Assembly (NCBI GenBank): GCA_027924585.1
Contig: BSBM01000068.1
Coordinates: 7,980,501-8,044,500, forward strand
Direction: 5' to 3'
Length of the DNA stretch: 64,000 nucleotides
From: Larix kaempferi
Taxonomy: Eukaryota > Streptophyta > Pinopsida > Pinales > Pinaceae
Part shown: piece after piece, positions 1 through 10,233 of the stretch
How positions within the stretch are numbered: position 1 is the first letter of the stretch
Layout: each line of letters starts with the position of its first letter
The notes under the pieces: model-generated
The model's database searches: none
The model's input: only the letters and a program-made list of their open reading frames with translations
Told to the model about the DNA's origin: nothing
Made by a program: the position numbers and the translations under genes

Positions 1-1246
1 TCCCCAGTGAAGGATCTACCATCTGCAAGTTTAATAATTGTAAATATTAGACCGTAGATAGCATTAGTTAACTAAAATGTAAAGTATGTGGAAACTAACA
101 AATTAACAAGTATTAAAAAACTAAAATTTTAAAATGTTTACCTCGGTGTGAGATACGGCAATGGGTGCTATATAAGATGGGCCTGCCAAATGGGTAGCAT
201 CATGCCCCCCTGTAGAGTCTGGAACATCTGACTCTGGGGCATCGCTACCGGCATAAAGCATCAACTGCAAGTTCACAAAATTAATATATTAGCTCAAACT
301 ATATATATATCTGTACAAAGACGAAAATAAATGAAGAATTTATTACAATTAACCATCTACATACCTCAGTCAAAAACCCACTGAAGGAAACATCTAAGGC
401 AAGACCATAGCAGGGACGACCACACGATGTGCACTTGTGAGGCTCAATACTAGGCTGGGGATGTCCCGATGGTCCTGCACTAGTGTATGGTCCTGCACTA
501 GACGATGGTCTTGCATGGTGACAACTTGGTGTATGTAGCACACCAGGGACAGATGTCCCTTCCTCACCCATATGCTGAACCATAGTGCCATGGCGAACAA
601 CCGCCCGTGCCAAACTAAAAAATGCATCATGTGTCTGTGGAATAACACGATGTGCAGGTGGGACATCTAGCCTAGGAAACTGCCTATGAGGTGTAGGGAT
701 AGGGCGATCTTGGTCTCGAAGCCTCGTATTGGGTCGGTTTTGGGGCATCCCCCCACCGATCCCCTGAAACTGCAAGATATCAAAATAGCTTACATATTTA
801 TGTAACACGAACTCTGCGTACATCTTTCGAAGGAAATATAAGGGCATTTCCCTGTTGTTATGTGGTGGCATATCAAAAATCATGTACCATATGTCCATCC
901 AGTTATCAATAAATGGTTGAAACGTGCACCAATCAATGGAGATATGAAGCCTGTTTGCATTTGGGATTTCCCCCCACCGAGGGTCCCTAAACAATGCAAA
1001 TATGAGCTCTTTGTATATTTTCAACTTTTTTATTGCATTGTAGTCTAGCCCATCAGCATATTCTTGTCTTTTTCTTTCTCTATATGATGAAATATCATAT
1101 AGTACATTGCTAGACTGTGAAATGGTGTCAACAATTGCATCCAAGGTTGATGCAAGCAAGCGGCGAATCCTGTCACCACCACTAAAAGCTGGACTAATGC
1201 CCCTCAAGTGGGAAAGCTTAATCAGTATCTCGGCATTTGTGTCCAT
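1..1246 (-). CDS. Multi-exon gene of unknown function, 3' end outside the window
   Basis: Exons read on the minus strand. Exon A runs 1246-365: 294 codons from an ATG, ending GAG before a GTATGT donor. Exon B runs 264-142: 41 codons after a TTGCAG acceptor, ending GAG before GTAAAC. Exon C starts at 22 after CTTGCAG and leaves the window. All junctions are phase 0 and the frame stays open, which supports real splicing. The frame is also open two codons upstream of the ATG, but a splice acceptor (AG at 1255-1256) lies just before it, so a 5' noncoding exon is likely. The protein is mixed: an acidic/aromatic N-terminal half (motifs WCTFQPFIDNW, FLRKMYAEF), then a Pro/Ser/Gly-rich linker and a CTSCGRPC cysteine cluster. 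I recognise no family. A transposon-associated or plant-mobile-domain-like protein is possible but not shown. A 5' copy lies at 34,625-35,110. Confidence 0.55.
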
Positions 1247-2184
1247 AGCCACAACTGCAATAAAAACAACAATACGAAAATCATTAGAAACATATACATG
1301 GTATATAATGACGTATCTTCAAAATTGAAAATGTATTAAATCAAAATCAAGTAAGCAATTTAATGGCATTCACTTACATACATTTAAAACTTAAAATTAA
1401 ACATTTAACAATTAAAAAGTAAGTTTCGTTCAACTTCTTTCTAGAAGTTAAGGCACTTCTTAACCCTCATTGGTGACTTTTCCATTCAAACTTGGGTTTA
1501 AACTTCTTAGAATTTAGGAGTGTTATTTTTTCTACATTGTATGGCAAGTTTAGAAAATTAAATAAAAAACATAGTGATTTTCTATATGAAGTCTTTGAGT
1601 TGAATCGACGGTCCCTGAGCATTGAGTAGATTGATCGAGGGTGTCAATAGGGTAGGCCTGAGAGGCACTTTGTTAATGTGTTTTGGCATTTAGTTAAGGG
1701 TGCTTAACTAAGAGGCAATGTATAGCTACATACACTTGTGATGAAATTTTTATTATGTTCATGGACAAATGATTGTGATGAAATTTTGAGAAACCAAGTT
1801 ACTAATTTTTTATGCATTTTTTCTATTCACGCTTGTGCATGCATTTCATCTTGTTATGGCCATTTCCGGGGAAAATTATTTAATTAGTATCATGGGAAAT
1901 GGACTTTGAGGGTTGGAAATTTGGGTTTCATGTGGATGGATACATTGTAGAAAGGGAGGAGTTCTATTTTTTTCAATTTTTGGTTGGATTAGGAATTTTT
2001 GAGTTTTTGAAAATGGATTCATTGTAATTATTCACTCATCTTAGTTTAGGGAGATGTGAAATTAATTAGAGATTGGGTTATTTCCAATTTTATAAATATT
2101 ACAAAACTAGGTTGTTTTAAACTATAAAAAAATGGTAATATAGGTTAAGAAATGACAAAAAAATGGTATGGGTGAATGAATTAC

Positions 2185-2330
2185 CTGATTAGATGACAAT
2201 ACACCAGTGAATTTGCCTCCCCTCCAACTAAATAAAGCTCCTCAGATACTCCAGGGCACACAAACCATCCTCGTCCAAGCTCGATTTCGTGTTTCTGATT
2301 CGTGAAAAGCGTCGCGGGTGGTCGGGGGTG
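2185..2330 (-). other. Putative 5' noncoding exon of the unknown gene
   Basis: On the minus strand a good donor (CAG followed by GTAATT) lies at 2185/2184. Joined to the acceptor at 1255 it would remove a ~930 bp intron. The exon does not supply an open frame into exon A, because the compatible frame has a TAA just before the donor, so it would be untranslated leader. Donor and acceptor are both kept in the unit-2 copy (donor near 36,070, acceptor near 35,119). The upstream limit is arbitrary. The intron 1255-2184 shows no other feature. Confidence 0.35.
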
Positions 2331-2364
2331 GTCGGGACTATGTTTTTAAATTGATTTTAGATTT

Positions 2365-2441
2365 ACAAAACACGTACACATTTTGTAACTACATAACGCG
2401 TACGCGTTTTGTAGTTCTATAATGCGTACGCTTTATGGTTA
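2365..2441. repeat. CpG-rich short tandem repeat, about 3 copies of a ~25 bp unit
   Basis: Units are built around GCGTACGCGTTTTGT followed by a variable AACTACATAA-type spacer. The unit-2 equivalent (36,251-36,350) has about four copies. In unit 1 several CG dinucleotides have become CA or TG, as expected from deamination of methylated CpG. The repeat lies upstream of the unknown gene's putative first exon, so it could be promoter-proximal or near a transposon end. Confidence 0.6.
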
Positions 2442-3862
2442 CCTAACCTACATGTCTAATGACATGTCAGGCTCGGGTTTTACCATACCAAGTGCTAAGT
2501 ATCAAAAACACGTTATGTTTTTATGTATCAGAAACGAGTTTTGAAAAACTAGGATTGCATCTAAAGTGACCCTCATCTTCTTGCACACACCCTATTCATT
2601 TGACCATGTCAATTAGTTAGGGATTTGGATCTTGGAAGCCTATTTAAAGAGATAGAAGGCTATGAATTACTTTGTCGAGAATTATTGTATATGAGCCTTT
2701 CTCAAGTGAAAAGTCACCCAATCTTTGCTTCCATCTTTTCTTTTCATAATACAAGAGTGAATTTTGTTGCATTTCTCTTACTTATTATCTTGCGAAGTTA
2801 TTATTCTCTATAATATTGAGTTTACAACAATTGTTTATCTCTTTTATCTTTCTCTTGCACAAACTTGCAAAGCAAAGTACAACACATTTTAAACATCATC
2901 CTTATTATATGTTTGTAAGTTTGTACTAATTTTTCTTTTCTTTTTCTACTAAAGAATATCATTTTATCGACCTCTACTTAAGATGCTCACCTAAAGTAGT
3001 TATGTCCTCTACTTTTGACATTGTTTTAACAAAAATTGCAATGATAAAATCAATTGAATAAATCCATTATAATTATATACCATGTTTATAAGAATCGATA
3101 TATCAATGTTAATGCATTTTATTCTTGAAGCTATGGCCAATTCTATGGGAAAAACAACACAATGGTTTTCTCAAAATTAACCTAGTAATAATTTTTTTTT
3201 AACTAATGGGAATTATGTTAATTGCTATTATTGATCACAAAGATGACATGGTTGTTTCCTCTCAAATGATGCAACACTATATATCCTAAGGCTATTTCCA
3301 TAGATCACTATCCTTCACTCCATCATCAAATGCATGTCCATGGACCATGAGCATCTTCCATTTTGAATGAGGCCTTTTGACATGATTCCAACCTGAAGAC
3401 TAGGCGCACATCCCCTTTAACAAGAGCCAAAGGCTCATGTGGAAGTGATGGAGGTTGAGAGTGGATATTGGCATTGTTGACTTGTGCAGGCATGCACATG
3501 AGTTGAGGTAGTGCGTGAAGGCATAGCGGAGACACAGTACCTTCACACTAAAAAACGACTAAGTGAAAATGGTCTTGTGGAGACATGATGGATTGGGGCA
3601 CAAGACTTAGGGCGTGTTTGTCTTGGTGCATGGACCCAAGGCACCCATTCATTAATTCAACTTGTGAACTCGACACTTACTTCCGAAGCACGTTGTCCAC
3701 TTGTGAGGGTTGGGTGCACTTCGAATTGGGCACATTTGTGGATTGGGAAAACTTGCGGGAGTTGAGTGCACATCGGCTTAGGCACACATGAGATTTGGGT
3801 GCATGTCAGCATGGGAACACTTACCATTTAAGCAAGAATACAATGGAATTTGGTAAGGAGAA

Positions 3863-4350
3863 AGTAGCACGAATTGGGTGCAATCTTTTAGGACTTAGTA
3901 GCATGTGTTGGGTGTAGCCTGCTGGGAAAGAGTAGCACGAGTTAAGTGCAGTCTACTGAGATGGAGTAGCACAACTTGGGTTTAATCTATCAGGATAGAG
4001 TAACATGCGTTGGGTGTAGCCTATCGAGACACAGTAGCATGGGTTGGGAATAGTTTGTTAGGTGAATTAGCACGAATTGGGAACAATCTGCTGAGACAGG
4101 GGCAACATGAATTGGACACAACCTACTGAGGCGTAGTAGCACAAGTTGGGCACAGTCCGTCGAGTCAAAATAACAACACTTGGGTGTAGTATGTCGAGAT
4201 AGAGCAGCATGAGTTGGGAGTAGTATGCAAAGACATGGTAGCACGAGTTGGGCACACTTTGTTGGGAAGGGGTAGTATGACTTGGGCACACTTCCGGGAG
4301 CAATTTGTTGAGTTAGAGTAGTGTCAATTGGACGCATCGGGTGACATACA
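3863..4350 (+). repeat. 34-bp-period minisatellite, about 14 degenerate units (B1)
   Basis: Successive units begin AGTAGCACGAGTTGGGTG or a variant and repeat every 34 bases. The first units are exactly 34 bp, at 3863, 3897 and 3931. Units are heavily diverged but keep the AGTAGCA and TTGGG cores. The array produces long apparent minus-strand frames rich in repeated CPTHA/QLVL-like peptides; these follow from the period and are not evidence of a gene. Confidence 0.9.
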
Positions 4351-6839
4351 TAGTCAATAAGGATGGGTACACTTGGTGCTGAGTAGGAGTACTAAAGTAC
4401 ACGATACTTGATGCAATGAAGAAGTCGAGATGTGTGTTGAGGTAGTTTTGTAGACACATCAGAGGTTATATGTGTAGACAGTGGGGGATGCCTTGGAAGC
4501 TTTGCTTGAGGATTCGGGAAAATGTGTTGGGGGGTGTCTAGACTATCTTGGAAAAATATTTGTATGAGCCTCATCTCAGATCTGTTGTTTATCTGTATAT
4601 GAGTGTTTGTTGGGTTGGGCACAATCATTTGTTGTGTCTTGTACTATATGTGAAATTCTTCATAATGAGTTTGGGTGCCTAGTTTGGGCACCACCATACT
4701 TGTTGTCTCTTGTGTATATTCTTGGATACTTCTTGGTGAATAGAAAATATTGCTCGATACTTGTACTGTGATGACAGTGTGTAATTTTTAATTATGTAAT
4801 TGGTTAAGTGTTGAACTTATTGTAGTGCAAGTGACTGGTGGTTGAATAAGTTGAGTAGGGGTTTGCAGCGACCTAATAGGTTGTAGCTCAAGGTGTAGTT
4901 ATGACTAGAACTTGAATGGATAGGCGATTGTAAGAGTCGCAAGTAGGCCAATTCCTTGCATACGAGGAACACTGATGCTGCAAGTTCATTGAAATTGAAA
5001 GCGAAAAAAAATTGGGAGACTACTCCTAATATCTTAACACCTTTCCTCCTCATGAAGAAAGCATTGATTTACAGTATATGATTTACAATGATTTACAATG
5101 GACCTCATTTTTTGGGTTTTATTTTGAGACAAAACCAAACAATATATGTTAATTTAAACACACAAAATAAATCACAAACAACAAACCAAAATTAAAAATC
5201 CTCTAAAGAAGGAATATGAAGAAAATATGTAAACAATATACACAGAATTTCAAATTCTGCGAGGTTTGAAACCTCGCATTTCTAGGCGATTGGAGGCCTT
5301 CAAATGCCTTTAAAACTTCTATTTAAAAGAGAATAAAGAAGAGAATGATTGATCATGAGAAACCTACAAAGAAAATCGTGTGCCACTTTGGTTGGCCTAT
5401 GATGCGTAAAGTACCCAACAAGCATGTGACCCACTTCAAATAAGAAAAATGAAAATGAAAACAATGCGCACATATGATAATTGAGAATAGGGTTGGAATT
5501 TGACGAGCATATGCACGTCATTAGGCATTTTAATAGTCAAAATATGGTTAATTTTTTTTTTTAATCGTATCAAAGAACGGGCAAACAATTTTCTAGGACA
5601 TATTTTTTATAGTTAATTATTTTTTCAAACCGTCATTAGTTTTCATTAATAGGCTTGTTAAGATATGTGTGTGCCTAGATAAATGGCCTGTAGTAGGTGG
5701 TTGTTATTATATATGAAGTAACAGATATTGAAACTTTCCCATTTGATTGAAGAGTAGGTGGGTGTGTTTGCTTTCAATGGGGATGTATTTTCTTTCATTC
5801 CATTTCTTCTTTCTTTCTTGTATTGTCCTAGCGTTGCCCCAATATGGGGCCGTTTCCTTCCTTTCAATGCCTTCCCTACCCTTTGTGCCCTTCCTTTGGA
5901 GGATAAGTCAGTTTTCAATTTCGAAAGGGAAAATCCGAGAGAGAGGTGGGTACCATTTTAGGATAAGTCATTGATTTTAAACTATGTTGATGAAGGAAAT
6001 AAACCAGCCACCCACCAATCATTAACAATTTATAAGCTATCAAATTTACCAAGCATCAACAATTTATCATCTACCAAATTTACCAAGCATCACGTATGGA
6101 ATTTTAGATGCACTTGATTTTCGGTTATGCGCCTCAGAAGTTGGAAGCACCTTCTGAAATTAGATACCCATTTCTCTAGATAGTTTGAAACTTCTCTCTT
6201 ATGGCTTCCACAGACTTTGAGCTACTAATTTCAGTAAGATGTTATTTTCAATTATTCTATAAATTTGATAATAATACAAAAACAAATTTTAATGAAACTA
6301 TTCTATGTTTTTCCATAAACATGAAATTGTTTTTGTTATTTTGATAATTGAGTTGGGTTAACATTTGTGACACAAAGGCATGGAAACATGGTTTTTTTAT
6401 GGGAGGCTCCCAATCCCACTTTGGACACTTCTAATACGAGAAGTTACAATTTATAGGTCTTGTTGGTAGAATTATTTCACATATCAATTCACATTTTTTT
6501 TTAAATGATTTATTCGATATATGCTAAACATACTAACATTTTATTATTCTTGTAGACTTAGTGATTGGTTGAAACAATTACTTTTACTCATGGGAAAAAA
6601 GCTTATAAACAAGTTTGAAGTTGAAAGTGGTTTCTTCTTATCCATTTATGGCCAAGGGAAAGTGAATGGCCCAAAGAAGAAAGAAGGAACCGTGAATTGG
6701 TTGGTACAAATTTTTACCCTCCCCCACAAAATTAGGTTGAGAATTAATTTGAGCCCCATTGTTATCAATTATTGAAAAATATATCACATCCCTTACTCTA
6801 TATTAATAAAAATTGTACCCAAAAAATAGTTTCTACGAA

Positions 6840-6841
<2 letters not shown>

Positions 6842-6880
<39 letters not shown>
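6842..6880. repeat. (AT)n microsatellite in B1
   Basis: A near-pure AT dinucleotide run interrupted once by a G. It is present at the same place in B2 and B4 and missing from B3 because of a deletion. Confidence 0.95.
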
Positions 6881-6883
<3 letters not shown>

Positions 6884-8619
6884 TATTATGTCAAATTATA
6901 TAAGTTTACATTTTTTTTTTAGAAAATTAAAATAAAATGAATTACCTATATTAGAAAACTAAATGCTTTAAGTTATGAATGAAGCAAAACAAAAGATTTT
7001 TTTATCAAATTCTCATGAAAGTGCATCATGAATAATACATGGACAACTCCACTTTCGTGAAATATTTGCTTAATATAGTTGAGGAATAATATAGGCAACT
7101 CCACTTCACATGCAATAATAGTTGAGGAATCCAAAACAATCCATACCTTGGAAAACAAACTTATTAAAGTTCTTTTGGAAAAGGAAAGGGAGAACATCAT
7201 AGTACACTATCGATTGCAATTATTTTTTTAATGAATCACCTTTACAAAGGACATATTATATTTATTTGGCCTTTTAACTCAAGTCCTTTGGAATAATGTC
7301 ACAATTTCAATTACACCATAGATGGAAAATGTTAACCTTGAAATTTTTGGTATGTTGCATTACATATAGCCTAACATTAACTTCTTGAAAGGATTCTAGG
7401 TTCTACGAAGTCGTCTGTGTCACTATTAATATTATGTGTCACTATTAGTATGTTGTTTTGTTCCATCCTCAACTTTCATAGTACATGATCAACAAAAAAA
7501 CATGGGTAAATGAGTCTATTGTTATCTTTTAATTGGAAATTAAAATCCTTAATAAAAACATATCTTTTAATTGAAAATTAAATTGTCACAATTCCAATTA
7601 CACCATTAACATGCAACATGTTAACCTTGCAAAATTTTACATGCATTACATATGGCTTGACATTAATTTTGGAAAGATTCTAAATTCCACATTTTGTTTG
7701 TTTCTAAGTTCTAAATTACTACTAATCCCAAATACGTTACCCTGCAAATCATATCCACGTATTCTTTGTCATAGTTTTTTACCCATTAATAAACAAGTTA
7801 TACTTGATTCTTATATTCTTTTATTATTTAAATGGAAAGTTATAGCTATGATTAATTTCGTAAAGAAATATTGGACGTATATGGTGTTATGATCAAATAA
7901 GTTCAACGTTGTCTTGCGTGAAACAGCAATGAGGGACATCCTTTTTTCTTTTCATTTAAAATTAAAAAATGAGCCCATAAATGAATTCCTTCTAGAACTC
8001 GGTTTCTTCAACCTATATAATTTAACATGCCTTCTTGGTTATTCGGTCTCCCACGATCTGTTACTGTTTATGGATGTTGACCATCTTTATTTCAGGTGGC
8101 ATGATTAATTGATATTTAAGTCACTATCCAAACCCTAGAACAAAGAACCCCTTTGTGCAGTAATTTAACTACTAAATTCTAATAAAAAATTTATTTGATC
8201 ACACTTGTTGTCTCACTTTACAGTAAACCCTTACCCAGTTTATGACTGATCTTCAGGTTTTTATTCAAACTAAAGAGCTAACTCTGGGATGATTTCTTCC
8301 CTCAACTAAATCATTAAAATACAAGTTATGTTGGCAGATTGTATATGATATAAATCAAAGGATAATATTTTTTATATATAGATCAACTTTTAATTTTTGT
8401 ATTTAAATTATAAATTAATTTATTTATTATTTAAATCAGAAGTTATAAAGCAGGATTCTTTTTCAAAATGGATTGTTGGACGTACACGATGACGACTTTC
8501 ATAAAACAACAAGGCCGAAAATTAAAAAAAAATTAATAAGAAAGCATATAAATTTATTTCATCTAGAACTCATACATTACTACTAGTCCAAGAGACTCCA
8601 CGCTGACCATTACATTAAC

Positions 8620-8626
8620 TATATAA
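8620..8626 (+). promoter_or_regulatory. Probable TATA box of UGT copy 1
   Basis: TATATAA lies 136 bp upstream of the ATG. The leader is ~80 bp longer than in the intact copy, containing a segment shared with the leader of the truncated copy at 34,063-34,092. The TATA region is the last part of repeat block B1 and also occurs in B2 and B4, which have no UGT downstream. Confidence 0.5.
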
Positions 8627-8755
8627 TGCAATATAGCTGCCTAAATCTCCTATAATGCAATAATGCAATATAGCTCGTCCATGAATTTGTGATAATTGAG
8701 GAGGAGCTGCAAGCCGATTCTCAAGCCATTTAGCAGCCTAAATCCTCTATCCGCT

Positions 8756-10233
8756 ATGGATTCTCCCACGTCCTTTGCTGCTGAGAATTTGACGACCATC
8801 ACCAGAGAGTTCAAGCACCATATCGTGATGTTCCCATTCATGGCGCAGGGCCACATTATCCCCTTTTTGGAGCTCGCCAAACGAACCGGATTTGCCATCA
8901 CGATAGTTAATACGCCCCTCAACATCGAATCCGCTGGCGCCGGTCTGGATATCCGCCTGGCAGAGCTGCCTTTCTCCAGCGCTGCCCATGGTCTTCCTCC
9001 TCAGACAGAAAACACCGACTCCCTCCCTCACAATCTTTTCATTCGTTTAATGGAAGCCTCGGAGCAACTGGAACTCCATTTCGAGCGCCTCATCCGTCGG
9101 ATCTCTCAAGAAAACGGTGGACGCCTGCCGCTTTGCATCATCAGCGACATGTTCTTGGGATGGACGGTGGACGTGGGGAAGAGGTTGGGAGTACCTAGGA
9201 TTCAGTTTTGCACTTGTGGGGCTTTTGGCACCTCCGTCTATTACTCCCTCTGGACTCATCTGCCTCACACCAAGACCCACGCCGACGACTTTGTTCTGCC
9301 CGACATGCCACACGTTACTTTGCAGCGATCTCAGCTTCCCCATTGTTCCTCAATCGCCAGATATCACGCAATGTACGTAGTTGGGGATCGATATGTAATA
9401 CGTTCGAAGAGCTGGAGCATAGTAGTCTCCAACACATGAGAATATCCACCGGCAGGCCGGTTTGGGCAGTGGGGCCCATCCTACCCTCTTCGTTGCTCTC
9501 TTCATCTCCTTCAAATACAAAGATAGATTCGGATTTTCTACTGCGGGTCAACCAAGCAGAGGCAGATTCTGCAAGGGCATGCTTGCAGTGGCTCGATGCA
9601 CAGGCGCCCTCCACAGTGCTCTACGTTTCGTTTGGAAGCCAGAATTCGATATCCTCGTCACACATGAAGGAGCTGGGGCTGGGGCTTGAATCGAGCCAAC
9701 AGCCTTTCATTTGGGTTGTCAGGCCGCCGCTGGAGGCCCCAGTGAATTCAGAGTTCAGGGCGGAGTTTTTACCCGAGGGATTCGAAGAGCGAGTGAAGGA
9801 AAATAATGTAGGGTTGCTTATCAGAAAATGGGCGCCTCAGCTGCTGATTCTGTCCCATCCTTCGACAGGAGGTTTCCTCAGTCATTGTGGATGGAATTCG
9901 GTGCTGGAAAGCCTGAGCCAAGGGGTGCCCATCATCGGATGGCCCATGACAGCCGACCAGTTCGCGAATTCGAAGCTGTTGGAGGAGGAAGTGGGGGTGT
10001 GCATCGAGATGTGGAGGGGAAAAGAGGGAGAGCTGAAACGGGAGACAGTAGAGAGAAGAGTGAGAATGGTGATGAAGGAAGAGGAAGGCAATCGACTGAG
10101 AAAGAGAGCCGTGGAGATGAGAGAAGCGGCCATGAAAGCAGTGAGTGAAGATGAAGAGGGAGGGATGAAAGGGATGTCTATATGCAATGTGGATGACATG
10201 ATAAGAGAGCTTACAGTAGGATACAAGGCCTAG
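8756..10233 (+). pseudogene. UDP-glycosyltransferase (UGT92A1-like), frameshifted copy
   Basis: This copy matches the intact gene at 41,700 with 12 base substitutions by my count, but has three deletions. One removes 12 bp (four codons, LLAK) after the catalytic-His motif AQGHIIPFLELAK. One removes 21 bp (seven codons) after NTPLNI. One removes 37 bp at ~9341, which shifts the frame; the 5' frame then stops at 9439. The sum (70 bp) accounts exactly for 1,548 versus 1,478 bp. All three deletions sit between short direct repeats (GCCAA, ATC-GA, CATTG). Downstream of the break the correct frame resumes and is open through the PSPG box (WAPQ...HCGWNS...DQ) to the stop, so decay is recent. Loss of the residue stretch between acceptor and donor domains makes activity very unlikely. 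A read-through or short N-terminal product is conceivable. Confidence 0.92.

Larger units (their letters stand above)
2597..8634 (+). repeat. Large repeat block B1 (~6 kb), UGT-proximal copy in unit 1
   Basis: This segment recurs as B2 (15,261-21,632), B3 (36,497-41,654), B4 (53,879-59,910) and partial B5 (63,318-64,000), all in the same orientation. B1 and B3 are closest, as are B2 and B4, which fits internal duplication before duplication of the whole unit. The first ~340 bp are the downstream part of the gypsy LTR seen intact at 30,381. After that come a minisatellite, LTR-like AT/GT-rich sequence, a recurring 86-codon minus-strand frame (5658-5918 here), a 35-bp tandem duplication near 6,022-6,092 and an (AT)n tract. 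I find no recognisable protein domain. Short open frames inside it are probably chance. Confidence 0.85.

Noticed and set aside
1-1246. Assignment of the unknown gene to the plant mobile domain (PMD) family
   Set aside because: Its repeat context suggested it, but I could not see the PMD motifs, so no family is given.
3990-4337. 115-codon minus-strand frame rich in repeated THAxLS/QLVL peptides
   Set aside because: It is a by-product of the 34-bp minisatellite. The period repeats the peptide pattern in shifting frames, and the equivalents in other blocks are disrupted differently.
3863-4350. CRISPR-like array (regular ~34-bp period)
   Set aside because: There are no identical repeats separated by unique spacers; the whole unit is repeated and degenerate, and the genome is a plant's.
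6521-6775. 84-codon plus-strand frame (GKKLINKFEVESGFF) as a gene
   Set aside because: Broken in the B2 and B4 copies and lost from B3; no recognisable domain.
9882-10226. 114-codon minus-strand frame opposite UGT copy 1 (also 42,896-43,240)
   Set aside because: Shadow of the UGT coding strand; purine-rich sense codons leave few antisense stops.
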